Shown: piece after piece, positions 56,805 to 64,000 of the stretch
Layout of the letters: every line of letters starts with the position of its first letter
How positions within the stretch are numbered: position 1 is the first letter of the stretch
NCBI GenBank assembly: GCA_964568805.1
Contig: CAZMRW010000008.1
Location: 17,144-81,143, forward strand
DNA length: 64,000 nt
DNA from: CAZMRW01 sp964568805
GTDB lineage: Bacteria; Pseudomonadota; Gammaproteobacteria; Methylococcales; Methylomonadaceae
Direction of reading: 5' to 3'
Program-made: the position numbers and the translations under genes
The notes under the pieces: generated by a model
Databases searched by the model: none
What the model saw: the letters and a program-made list of their open reading frames with translations, nothing else
What the model was told of the DNA's origin: nothing

Positions 56805-58288
56805 ACCAATGCCTCCTGTTCGGCTTTCAGCCGTTCCCGTTCCGCCTTCGCGGCCAGTCGGGCCTGCTCTTCTTCGCGTTGTTGTTGGGCGATGCGTTCC
56901 ATCCGGGCATTGCGCGCCTCGATCAGACGTTTGGTCTGCTCGGCTTTATGCTGCGCCTGCTGTCTGGCCATGACTTCACCCGAGGCATATTTAAAATACT
57001 GAACCAGCGGGATATTGGACGGGCAGATATAGGAGCAGCAGCCGCAGCTGATACAGTCTTTCAGCCCGATATCGACTGCGGCATCCAGTTGATTGATGCG
57101 GATATGGTTCGCCATATCCAAAGGCCTGAGTCCCGCGGGACAGACGCTGACGCAGCCTGCGCAGCGGATACAGGGCTGCTCGACAGTGTTTTTGAGTTCG
57201 CTTTGGGTTAATGCCAGAATGCCGCTGGTGGCTTTAACGGTAGGGAGGGCTGTATGCGGCAGGGAGTCGCCCATCATCGGGCCGCCCATGACGATGCGCG
57301 CAGTTTGGTCCGCGCTCACTTCACAGAAGGAGAGCAGCTCGGATATCAGCGTACCGAAAGGCACTTCCAAGTTCATCGGGCGTTTCACCGCGCCGCCGGC
57401 GACCGTGATCACACGGCCAAGCAAAGGCTGGCCCAGGCGAATCGCCTTATGAACCGCATAAGCCGTGCCGACGTTATGAATGGTTACGCCGATCTCAGAG
57501 GAACGGCAGCCGACGGGAACTTCCTTGCCGGTGACATAACGGATCAATTGCCTGTCCCAGCCCATCGGGTAGCGGGTGGGAATTTGCAGCATCCGGATTA
57601 CAGGGTAGGGCAGGGCGGCGACCTGCATCGCAAGATAGGCCTGCGGTTTGTTGTCTTCAATCGCCACCACAGCCTTTTCGGTTTCCATGCCGTGCAGCAT
57701 CAAACGCACGCCGTCGATAATCTCTTCGGCGCGTTCCTGCATCAGCCGGTCATCGCAACTTAAATAGGGTTCGCATTCCGCCCCGTTAATGATCAGCGTA
57801 TCGATCCGGTTTTCGCGCCCCATATTGAGTTTGACCGCTGTCGGGAAGGTTGCGCCGCCCAGGCCGACAATGCCTGCGGCGCCGACCCGCAAACTGATGT
57901 CCTCGGGAGCCAGCCGGAAAGGATCGGCAGGGACATTCGCCGGCATCCATTCGTCCTTGCCATCGGTTTCCAGCACGATCATACGAATCGGCAGCGCCGA
58001 CGGGTGCGGCGCCGGATAATCGTTCACATCAAGAATGATGCCCGAACTTGGCGCATGGACGGGCGCGGAAATCATGCCCTGACTGTAAGCCAATAACTGC
58101 CCTTTCAGCACTTTTTCACCGACCTTGATCACCGGTTCCGCGGGCTTGCCGACATGCTGCTGCAGTGGGATATACAGTTTTTTCGGCAACGGGAAATCGG
58201 TTGCGATTGGCAGTGCAGATGTCGCGGCTTTATGCTCCTCGGCATGGACGCCGCCTCGAATCCTGGTTTTTGAAAAAAAACTTAACAT
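56801..58288 (-). CDS. rnfC: Rnf complex subunit C
   Basis: A 495-residue peripheral subunit with NADH/FMN-binding sites (GLGGATFPTAVKLNMG, then INGAECEPYLSCDDRLM) and two [4Fe-4S] motifs, CIRCAGCVSVCP and CISCGCCSYICP. A charged Ala-, Glu- and Arg-rich helical tail (from about residue 445) ends it. It overlaps rnfB by a few bases. In diazotrophs Rnf uses the membrane potential to push electrons from NADH to low-potential ferredoxin. Confidence 0.96.
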   Translation of the reverse strand: MLSFFSKTRIRGGVHAEEHKAATSALPIATDFPLPKKLYIPLQQHVGKPAEPVIKVGEKVLKGQLLAYSQGMISAPVHAPSSGIILDVNDYPAPHPSALPIRMIVLETDGKDEWMPANVPADPFRLAPEDISLRVGAAGIVGLGGATFPTAVKLNMGRENRIDTLIINGAECEPYLSCDDRLMQERAEEIIDGVRLMLHGMETEKAVVAIEDNKPQAYLAMQVAALPYPVIRMLQIPTRYPMGWDRQLIRYVTGKEVPVGCRSSEIGVTIHNVGTAYAVHKAIRLGQPLLGRVITVAGGAVKRPMNLEVPFGTLISELLSFCEVSADQTARIVMGGPMMGDSLPHTALPTVKATSGILALTQSELKNTVEQPCIRCAGCVSVCPAGLRPLDMANHIRINQLDAAVDIGLKDCISCGCCSYICPSNIPLVQYFKYASGEVMARQQAQHKAEQTKRLIEARNARMERIAQQQREEEQARLAAKAERERLKAEQEALV

Positions 58289-58836
58289 ACGGCGCTACTC
58301 GCTTGAGGCAAGGCGGGTTTTGTCCAGCGCCAGTTGCGCAGGGTAATTTCAATCGGATGCATTTGCAGACATTCGGTCGGACAGACGTCGACGCATTTCT
58401 TGCACGCGATGCAGGCGTCTGCAACGACCGCGTGGATTTGCTTCGGCGCGCCGACAATGGCATCGGTAGGGCAGACCTTGAAACAGCGGGTGCATCCGGT
58501 GCAAGTGTCTTCGCTGACCCGGGCAACCAGTAATTCGGGCTCCTTGACGTCGCTTAAATCCAGGTCCAGTCCCAATAAAGCGGCGATCTGTTCAGCCAGC
58601 GCGCTGCCGCCCGGAGGGCATATCGTGGCGGGCGCATTGCCTTCGGCCAGGGCTTCGGCGGCCGGCCTGCAGCCCGGAAAACCGCATTGACCGCATTGCG
58701 AACCCGGCAGCAGGGATTCCAGTTCGTCGATAATCGGACTGCTTTCAACTTTCAGATAGCGGGCGGCGATGCCCAGCAGCAAGCCTAACAACAGTCCCAG
58801 CAGGGTTAAACTTACGATAGCCGATATAACATACAT
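58282..58836 (-). CDS. rnfB: Rnf complex subunit B
   Basis: This 184-residue subunit has an N-terminal membrane segment (VSLTLLGLLLGLLLGIAARY), the Cys-rich [4Fe-4S] domain (GSQCGQCGFPGCRPAAEA) and two ferredoxin-type clusters (CTGCTRCFKVCP, CIACKKCVDVCP). The ATG at 58836 gives the canonical start; a much longer in-frame extension is rejected. Confidence 0.95.
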   Translation of the reverse strand: MYVISAIVSLTLLGLLLGLLLGIAARYLKVESSPIIDELESLLPGSQCGQCGFPGCRPAAEALAEGNAPATICPPGGSALAEQIAALLGLDLDLSDVKEPELLVARVSEDTCTGCTRCFKVCPTDAIVGAPKQIHAVVADACIACKKCVDVCPTECLQMHPIEITLRNWRWTKPALPQASSAVC

Positions 58837-58849
58837 GATTTCTATCCTG

Positions 58850-59434
58850 TCAATGTGTGTTGTAAAGTCCTGCAAATCCCATGAAGGCCAGCGATAAAAT
58901 GCCGGCGGTAATAAATGCAATCGGCGTGCCCGCAAATAATGCCGGGACGGTCATTAACGCCAGGCGTTCGCGCAAACCGGCAAACAACACCATGACCAGC
59001 GTAAAACCGACGGCGGAGCCGAAACCGAAAACCATGCTTTGCATGAAGCCGTATTGCTCTTGCACATTAAGCAAAGCTACGCCCAAAACTGCGCAATTGG
59101 TGGTAATCAGCGGCAGAAAGATGCCCAGGATCTGATATAGCACCGGACTGGTTTTATGCACGACCATTTCGGTGAACTGAACCACGGCGGCAATGACCAG
59201 AATAAAGGCCAGTATGCGTAAAAACTGAATGTTCAAAGGCGCCAGAATGAAATGCTCCAGCAGCCAGCTGGTCATCGCCGCCAGGGTCAGTACAAAGGTT
59301 GTCGCCAAACCCATGCTCAAGGCGGAATCGAGTTTCTTCGACACCCCCATGAACGGACACAGTCCGAGAAATTTCACCAGAACCACGTTGTTGACCAGAG
59401 CCGTGCCTAACAAAAGCAGAAGATATTCACTCAC
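58850..59434 (-). CDS. rnfA: Rnf complex subunit A
   Basis: This 194-residue six-segment membrane subunit is homologous to RnfE and NqrE. Conserved stretches: LVNNVVLVKFLGLCPFMG and TTNCAVLGVALLN, each with a cluster Cys. The start is a GTG at 59434 (VSEYLLLLLG), which matches the family N-terminus; AGGA lies upstream. It is the first gene of rnfABCDGEH and about 33 nt below a sigma-54 start point. Confidence 0.95.
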   Translation of the reverse strand: MSEYLLLLLGTALVNNVVLVKFLGLCPFMGVSKKLDSALSMGLATTFVLTLAAMTSWLLEHFILAPLNIQFLRILAFILVIAAVVQFTEMVVHKTSPVLYQILGIFLPLITTNCAVLGVALLNVQEQYGFMQSMVFGFGSAVGFTLVMVLFAGLRERLALMTVPALFAGTPIAFITAGILSLAFMGFAGLYNTH

Positions 59435-59476
59435 CGATTTTTTCCTGACTATTTTTAGGGTTTTTGATATGATCAA

Positions 59477-59492
59477 AGCATCAATTATGCCA
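59477..59492 (-). promoter_or_regulatory. sigma-54 promoter of rnfA
   Basis: Leftward TGGCATAATTGATGCT has exact GG-N10-GC spacing and the TGGCA and TGCT blocks; the base before TGCT is A instead of T. Transcription would start near 59466. Confidence 0.7.
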
Positions 59493-59569
59493 AGTCGGCA
59501 AGTGTGCGGATGGGGCCGTTTTGTCGGCCAAACGCTGCATCAAAACTGTCCGAATCGGCGTGTGAAATC

Positions 59570-59585
59570 TGTTGCAAGTAATACA
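59570..59585. promoter_or_regulatory. NifA site 1 in the rnfA-nifL region
   Basis: TGT-TGCAAGTAAT-ACA fits TGT-N10-ACA. It lies about 80-95 bp upstream of the rnfA -24 element. Confidence 0.65.
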
Positions 59586-59608
59586 TATCGGCAGTAATAC
59601 AAATATTT

Positions 59609-59624
59609 TGTCGTAAACCTTACA
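59609..59624. promoter_or_regulatory. NifA site 2 in the rnfA-nifL region
   Basis: TGT-CGTAAACCTT-ACA fits TGT-N10-ACA. Its centre is 39 bp from site 1. Confidence 0.65.
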
Positions 59625-59845
59625 AAATCTTGAAGTCTATGAACCTGTTCATTTCGTGGTTATACGGTTATGGCATGGTTAACGCCGAAGTCAGGGAGAA
59701 TGCACGAGACGATACGATCCGCGGGCAGATCAATCGCCACGATGACTGACTGCCGTTTCGCTCTGAACATTCAAGGCGTTTTGGTTTTTAGAGTATCGGT
59801 CAACTGCTAATGCGAGAAGTTAATGCAAAAAATGTGCACTAATAT

Positions 59846-59862
59846 TTGGCGTTAAAATTGCT
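59846..59862 (+). promoter_or_regulatory. sigma-54 promoter of nifLA
   Basis: TTGGCGTTAAAATTGCT keeps GG-N10-GC and the TTGCT block. The start would be near 59873, 28 nt before nifL. In Klebsiella nifLA is sigma-54 dependent through NtrC; no convincing NtrC pair is seen here, while two NifA sites lie 230-280 bp upstream. Confidence 0.65.
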
Positions 59863-59900
59863 CATAAATATTTTATAGCCCTCTTATACACGGCAATAAT

Positions 59901-61517
59901 ATGAAAAAAACATCTTTGCAATTTTTACAGACGCACACCAACATAGAAAACGTCATTGGCGAACTTGTTCCCGGCTTGTTTGGAGAAGGGCAAGGCAGCA
60001 GTGACTGGACCCCTTATAGCTTGTTTGTTGAAGCGGTTGAACAGGTACCGATAGCCATTTCGATTACCGATAAAAAAGCCAGAATACTTTACGTTAATAA
60101 GGAGTTTTCCAGAGTTACCGGCTACCAGCCTCTGGATATACTGGGCGAAAACGAATCGATATTATCGGACAAACGCACGCCAAGAGATGTCTATCACGAT
60201 TTATGGCATACCATCGGCAGCAAGAAGATATGGCGCGGAACCTTGTGCAACCGGCATAAATCCGGACATCGCTATCTCGCCGATTTGACCATCGCGCCCA
60301 TGTTAAATGAAGAAGGCACGATTACCCATTTCATCGGCATGCACAGAGATATCACCCATAGCCATGAATCCGAAAAAAGTTTAATCAACCAAAAGTTACT
60401 GATTGAATCAGTGATTAATTCATCGCCGATAGCCATGGTCGTACTTGATGAACAGGATAGGGTTATTATGGATAATCATAACTACAAGGCATTGGTAAGC
60501 GACCTTGATAAAGGCGAGCCGGCAATTTATTTTTTGCAATTGCTGCGAGATGAACTGGGCGAGCTATGGACGCAATTACAAATTAATGAACAAGGCTTTA
60601 ATAATCGCGAATTTAGGGTGGAAGGCAAAGGCAACCGGAGAACTCGCTGGTTTTCATGCGCCGGAAACTGGTTTATGGAGAATGAAGTCAATGCCGATGC
60701 GTTTTTTGAAAATGCCTCAAAACAGTACCTGATACTGACCATAACCGATATTACCCGGCAACGTCATCAAATGGAGGAACTGCATATTCAGACGTTAAAA
60801 ACCATTATGACGGAGGATGAGCGGGTGCGGGGCATCAGGGAAACATTGCTGGGCGCGATGCATCAAATCCAGATGCCTATGAACCAAATCAGGGCGGCCG
60901 AGCAGATTTTACGACACAAACGGGATGATCAACACGCTGGTCTGCTGCATATATTGCAACAGATTCAGCAATCCGGAGAAGAAGCTGTCGCGATGATGCA
61001 AAATTGTATTCCAGAGATTCTGCAGACCGCAGTTATTCCGGTTAATCTGAATCAGATTCTGCATGAAGTGCTGCTGCTCAATAACCAACGGATCTGGAGT
61101 AACGGAATCGATGTGCATTGGCAGCCGCTCGCAGATTTGCCGGCGATGCTGGGTTCTGAAAATCGCTTGCGTATCCTGTTTAAACAGTTGATAGACAACG
61201 CGATTGAAGCCATCAGCGAAACGGATTGCTCGGAGCAGCGGATCAAGATTACTACCGGTACCGATGCCGATTTGATCTATGTCAGTATCGAAGACAGCGG
61301 ACCGGGCATTCCTGTTGAAAAACGAGCAAAAGTATTCGAACCTTTCTATACCACGCGCCCGATGGGAGGCAATCAGGCCGGCATGGGACTGGTTATGGCC
61401 AAGGAGATTGTCAACCAGCATCAGGGATTGATTGAAATTGACCCTGATTATGATCAGGGATGCCGGTTCAAAATCAGTTTCCCTTTGCGCAGAAAGGAGC
61501 CTGGGAGGTTAGCGTAA
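59901..61517 (+). CDS. nifL: NifL, redox- and nitrogen-responsive anti-activator
   Basis: Blocks NifA when oxygen or fixed nitrogen is present. It has 538 residues. PAS1 (about 35-160; IAISITDKKARILYVNKEFSRVTGY) is expected to bind FAD, and PAS2 covers about 165-290. A kinase-like GHKL domain has N-box QLIDNAIEAI (~428-437), DSGPGIP (~464) and NQAGMGLVMAKEIV (~490). The usual phospho-acceptor region reads LGAMHQIQMPMNQIRAAEQIL by position, without the HExxxP box, so it is probably not a kinase. The stop TAA overlaps the nifA ATG (TAATG). Confidence 0.94.
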   Translation: MKKTSLQFLQTHTNIENVIGELVPGLFGEGQGSSDWTPYSLFVEAVEQVPIAISITDKKARILYVNKEFSRVTGYQPLDILGENESILSDKRTPRDVYHDLWHTIGSKKIWRGTLCNRHKSGHRYLADLTIAPMLNEEGTITHFIGMHRDITHSHESEKSLINQKLLIESVINSSPIAMVVLDEQDRVIMDNHNYKALVSDLDKGEPAIYFLQLLRDELGELWTQLQINEQGFNNREFRVEGKGNRRTRWFSCAGNWFMENEVNADAFFENASKQYLILTITDITRQRHQMEELHIQTLKTIMTEDERVRGIRETLLGAMHQIQMPMNQIRAAEQILRHKRDDQHAGLLHILQQIQQSGEEAVAMMQNCIPEILQTAVIPVNLNQILHEVLLLNNQRIWSNGIDVHWQPLADLPAMLGSENRLRILFKQLIDNAIEAISETDCSEQRIKITTGTDADLIYVSIEDSGPGIPVEKRAKVFEPFYTTRPMGGNQAGMGLVMAKEIVNQHQGLIEIDPDYDQGCRFKISFPLRRKEPGRLA

Positions 61518-63058
61518 TGACTGCGCGTATACAACTGATTGAAGCCGAACTGGATACCTTGTACCTGATCAGTCAGGTATTGAACAGCACTCATGATTTG
61601 CATGCAAAACTGCAAGCGGTATTGGAGATCCTGCACAAAAGATCCGGTATGCGTTCCGGCTTGATTACGCTAAGGGAAATCGAAAGCAACAGCCTGATTG
61701 TCAGTGTCGTCCACAGCGACAACGCCGCTAAATTCAGCGAGCCGGTCAGATATAAACCGGGGGAAGGCTTGATGGGAGCCATACTTGCCGAAGGCAGTAC
61801 CATCGTCGTTGAAAAAGTGTCCGAAGAACCGCGTTTTTTAGGCCGTCTGGGTTTGTACGATCCCGAATTGCCCTTCATCGGCTCGCCGATTTACATAGAA
61901 GAAGGCGATAGCATCGGCGTGTTGGCCGCCCAGCCGGATAACAGTCTGTTTCTGTGCGAGCGCGCCCGCTTCATGGAGATGATTGCCAACCTGATTGCCC
62001 AAAGCGTCAAAATGCTGCGGGTCATCGAACGCAAGCAGCGCAATCTGGTGAGCGAACGAGATCAGCTGAAACAGGCGCTGATCAAGAACTACAGTTTTGA
62101 AAACATCATTGGTCATTCGCCGCCGATGTTAAAAGTGTTTGATTTGATACGCCAGGTTGCCAAATGGAATACCACGGTATTGATACGGGGCGAGTCAGGC
62201 ACCGGTAAAGAAGTCGTCGCCAATGCGATTCATTTTAATTCAGGCTGCGCCAGCGGACCTTTTTTAAAACTGAATTGTGCGGCCTTGCCCGATACCTTAT
62301 TGGAGTCCGAATTATTTGGGCACGAAAAAGGTGCGTTTAGCGGCGCCATCACCCAGCGTAAAGGTCGCTTTGAATTAGCCGATAACGGCACCCTGTTTCT
62401 CGATGAAATCGGAGAGATTTCCGCGTCGTTCCAGGCCAAACTGCTGCGCGTTTTGCAGGAAGGCGAATTCGAACGGGTCGGCGGCACCCAGACCATCAAG
62501 GTCAATGTCCGCATCATCGCCGCGACCAACCGCGATCTTGAAGAAGAAGTCACCGAAGGCAAGTTCAGGGAAGATTTGTATTATCGCCTGAATGTCATGC
62601 CGATCAATATGCCGCCCTTACGCGAGCGGACCGAGGACATTCCGCAGCTGGCGGAATTCCTGCTCGGCAGAATTTCGCAGCAGCAAGGAGGGCGTCCACT
62701 TGAGATCAAGGAAAGCGCGATACGCATCCTGATGAAACATAACTGGCCGGGCAATGTACGCGAACTGGCAAACCGTCTGGAGCGGGCCGCGATCATGAGT
62801 AAAAACGGCGTCATCGACCGCGATGTCATGGTCAGCACCGGCCTGGAGGATGAAATCGGCACGGGTATCAGTCATAAACCGCAAAAAACACCCGCGGTTG
62901 ATTTTAATGATGAAAACATGGACGACCGCGAACGGGTCATTGCCGCCCTGGAGCAAAGCGGCTGGGTGCAAGCCAAGGCCGCCCGCCTGCTGAATATGAC
63001 GCCGAGGCAAATCGCTTATCGTATTATGACGCTGGATATTACCATGAAGCAAATTTAA
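61517..63058 (+). CDS. nifA: NifA, sigma-54-dependent nif activator
   Basis: A 513-residue bacterial enhancer-binding protein. The GAF domain is residues about 20-170. The AAA+ domain has Walker A GESGTGKE (225-232), the sigma-54 loop GAFSGA (272-277) and Walker B LFLDEIGE (~293-300). The C-terminal Fis-type helix-turn-helix (AKAARLLNMTPRQIAYRI, ~486-503) reads TGT-N10-ACA. The oxygen-sensing Cys linker of alphaproteobacterial NifA is absent, as expected when NifL is present. The ATG at 61517 overlaps the nifL stop. Confidence 0.96.
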   Translation: MTARIQLIEAELDTLYLISQVLNSTHDLHAKLQAVLEILHKRSGMRSGLITLREIESNSLIVSVVHSDNAAKFSEPVRYKPGEGLMGAILAEGSTIVVEKVSEEPRFLGRLGLYDPELPFIGSPIYIEEGDSIGVLAAQPDNSLFLCERARFMEMIANLIAQSVKMLRVIERKQRNLVSERDQLKQALIKNYSFENIIGHSPPMLKVFDLIRQVAKWNTTVLIRGESGTGKEVVANAIHFNSGCASGPFLKLNCAALPDTLLESELFGHEKGAFSGAITQRKGRFELADNGTLFLDEIGEISASFQAKLLRVLQEGEFERVGGTQTIKVNVRIIAATNRDLEEEVTEGKFREDLYYRLNVMPINMPPLRERTEDIPQLAEFLLGRISQQQGGRPLEIKESAIRILMKHNWPGNVRELANRLERAAIMSKNGVIDRDVMVSTGLEDEIGTGISHKPQKTPAVDFNDENMDDRERVIAALEQSGWVQAKAARLLNMTPRQIAYRIMTLDITMKQI

Positions 63059-63096
63059 CGAGTTGGGGGCAAGAGTAGATGTTATCCTCATTTGTA

Positions 63097-63125
63097 TTAC
63101 AGGCTATTAACCAACGCGCTATAAT
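63097..63125 (+). promoter_or_regulatory. sigma-70 promoter of the DUF433/DUF5615 module
   Basis: TTACAG, a 17-bp spacer and a perfect TATAAT (63120-63125), 33 bp before the start at 63159. Confidence 0.6.
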
Positions 63126-63158
63126 TTGTTTCACCGAATTCCAAACGAGTGCAAAGCC

Positions 63159-63392
63159 ATGAGCATTGATTATCACAACATAATTACCATCGAATCCGGA
63201 AAACGTAGCGGCAAGCCGTGCATTCGAGGTTTACGGATTACCGTTTATGATGTGCTTTCCTGGCTGGCCGACGGCATGAGCCGTACTGAAATTGTCGAAG
63301 ACTTCCCGGAATTAACGGATGACGATATTACCGCCTGTCTGCAATTTGCAGCCGATAGGGAGCGGCAATCTGTAACCATCAAAGCGTCATGA
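63159..63392 (+). CDS. DUF433 antitoxin-like protein
   Basis: A 77-residue DUF433 protein with the pattern ITIESGKRSGKPCIRGLRITVYDVLSWLADGMS in its first half, a winged-helix fold found in VapB-like antitoxins. The stop overlaps the DUF5615 start by 4 bp. The pair is a recognised putative toxin-antitoxin arrangement. Confidence 0.88.
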   Translation: MSIDYHNIITIESGKRSGKPCIRGLRITVYDVLSWLADGMSRTEIVEDFPELTDDDITACLQFAADRERQSVTIKAS

Positions 63393-63721
63393 AGCTATTG
63401 CTTGATGAAAACCTGTCACGGCGAATCGTACCCTTTATCCAACACATCTATCCCGGTTCAACGCAGGTGGCATTGGTTGGCCTGGAGCGCGCTAATGATC
63501 GAGCCATTCGTCAATATGCCATTGATAACGATTACATCATCACTACGCAAGATGCCGATTTTTACGAAATGAGTCTGATTCATGGGCAACCTCCCAAGAT
63601 TGTTTGGCTCAAGATGGGCAATCAATCGAAAACGGCGATTATCAAAACCTTGCTGGACAGCCAGCAAGTCATTGAACAAGCGTTAATTATCGACAATAAA
63701 GCCTGTATTGAGATGGTATAG
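63389..63721 (+). CDS. DUF5615 PIN-like toxin
   Basis: A 110-residue PIN-fold protein (DUF5615). The acidic residues for metal binding are DENLS near the N-terminus, NDRAIRQYA and TTQDADFYEMS. It would be an RNase toxin controlled by the DUF433 protein before it. It is coupled to the antitoxin gene through ATGA. Confidence 0.88.
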   Translation: MKLLLDENLSRRIVPFIQHIYPGSTQVALVGLERANDRAIRQYAIDNDYIITTQDADFYEMSLIHGQPPKIVWLKMGNQSKTAIIKTLLDSQQVIEQALIIDNKACIEMV

Positions 63722-63758
63722 CCCGCGTAGGTATGTGCCGACTTCTCCATGCTAGGGC

Positions 63759-63983
63759 TTACTTTTTAACGTTTAACCATGTATCACGGTCAATGTCAGC
63801 TTGTCTTAACAGCCTTTTCAATAGATCAACACTGATTTCCTGTTTGTGTGGATTTGGCAAAGTTAATACCAAGTCGCCTTTTACCATGTAAGGGTGTTTG
63901 CCGCCTTCGTAGGGCCCGATAAAGCCAAGCGCTTTTAATGTAGAGACTAATTCGCGCCATGAAATCGGGGTTAGCTTAGGCAA
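63759..63983 (-). CDS. hicA: HicA mRNA interferase toxin
   Basis: A 74-residue HicA with the dsRNA-binding-like fold. The catalytic His is in YEGGKHPYMVKG and the C-terminal half reads LTLPNPHKQEISVDLLKRLLRQADI. The start is a TTG at 63983, because a stop lies two codons upstream. It overlaps the end of a preceding leftward frame that should be hicB. Confidence 0.9.
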   Translation of the reverse strand: MPKLTPISWRELVSTLKALGFIGPYEGGKHPYMVKGDLVLTLPNPHKQEISVDLLKRLLRQADIDRDTWLNVKK

Positions 63984-64000
63984 CTTTCATTTCCTTGGGC
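63976..64000 (-). CDS. hicB: probable end of hicB antitoxin (partial)
   Basis: The last codons of a leftward frame, PKEMKVA then TAA, overlap the hicA start by 8 bp. The rest lies outside the window. The call rests on its position before hicA, since hicB-hicA order is common. Confidence 0.4.

Larger units (their letters stand above)
59435..59900. other. divergent control region rnfA / nifL
   Basis: 466 bp with a leftward and a rightward sigma-54 promoter and two NifA sites between them, each listed. No gene is seen in it. Confidence 0.7.

Noticed and set aside
59823..59838. TGCA-N7-TGCA as an NtrC site before nifL
   Set aside because: It lacks the GGTGC and GCACC halves, has the wrong spacing and is too close to the -24 element.
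1..64000. CRISPR array, tRNA or rRNA genes
   Set aside because: No regularly spaced repeats, cloverleaf with CCA-type end or rRNA-like stretch was noticed anywhere in the window; a tRNAscan or Infernal run would settle it.

Overview
The window is a chromosomal segment of a gammaproteobacterium of about 48-50% G+C by eye. The nif accessory genes run in the same order as in Azotobacter vinelandii (nifU-nifS-nifV-cysE-nifW-nifZ-nifM-clpX-nifF), next to an rnf operon and a nifL-nifA pair. Together with a bfr gene, a sterol-desaturase-like hydroxylase and dispersed GTAG-headed repeats, this suggests a diazotrophic methanotroph of the Methylococcales (Methylobacter/Methylomonas type). That placement is an inference: no methane oxidation gene, rRNA or tRNA is visible, and nifHDK, nifEN and nifB lie outside the window.

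Layout. 1-1 kb: a complete IS1-family element with terminal inverted repeats and an 8-bp target duplication, whose two transposase frames do not join by the usual -1 shift. 1-4.2 kb: moaA, a fused exported msrAB, tatD. 4.2-14.5 kb: the conserved leftward pilZ-holB-tmk-mltG-pabC-fabF-acpP-fabG-fabD-fabH-plsX-rpmF-yceD cluster for fatty acid and lipid synthesis. 14.7-29.7 kb: single housekeeping or signalling genes (HD-GYP, truncated GNAT, shortened Ada, coiled-coil pair, Lhr helicase, PAS-SpoIIE phosphatase, di-iron hydroxylase, fumC, MgtC/DUF4010). 29.8-33 kb: an accessory patch with an Xre-RES toxin-antitoxin, a HEPN gene that looks like a lone integron cassette, and a RAYT transposase flanked by its REP repeats. 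33-38 kb: a TetR-controlled DevBCA-type exporter with its own outer-membrane lipoprotein. 38.1-50.8 kb: nif accessory region. 50.9-53.2 kb: small unknowns and an acyltransferase. 53.2-59.4 kb: bfr, a bfd with a stop at codon 2, and rnfABCDGEH. 59.9-63 kb: nifL-nifA. 63.1-64 kb: DUF433/DUF5615 and HicAB toxin-antitoxin modules.

How the parts fit. NifL-NifA would sense redox and nitrogen and switch on sigma-54 promoters. I find -24/-12 elements with exact GG-N10-GC spacing in front of iscA-nifUSV, rnfA and nifL, and TGT-N10-ACA NifA sites upstream of the iscA and rnf promoters. Rnf would drive low-potential electrons to NifF or ferredoxin. IscA, NifU, NifS, NifV, CysE and the CGFS glutaredoxin-BolA fusion supply Fe-S clusters and homocitrate, and NifW, NifZ, NifM and a divergent ClpX mature or turn over nitrogenase parts. 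Less familiar pieces inside this programme are a 36-residue membrane peptide, a 56-residue ORF coupled to cysE, a 99-residue unknown, RseC beside nifF, and a NifZ-like plus SagB-like pair diverging from the iscA promoter.
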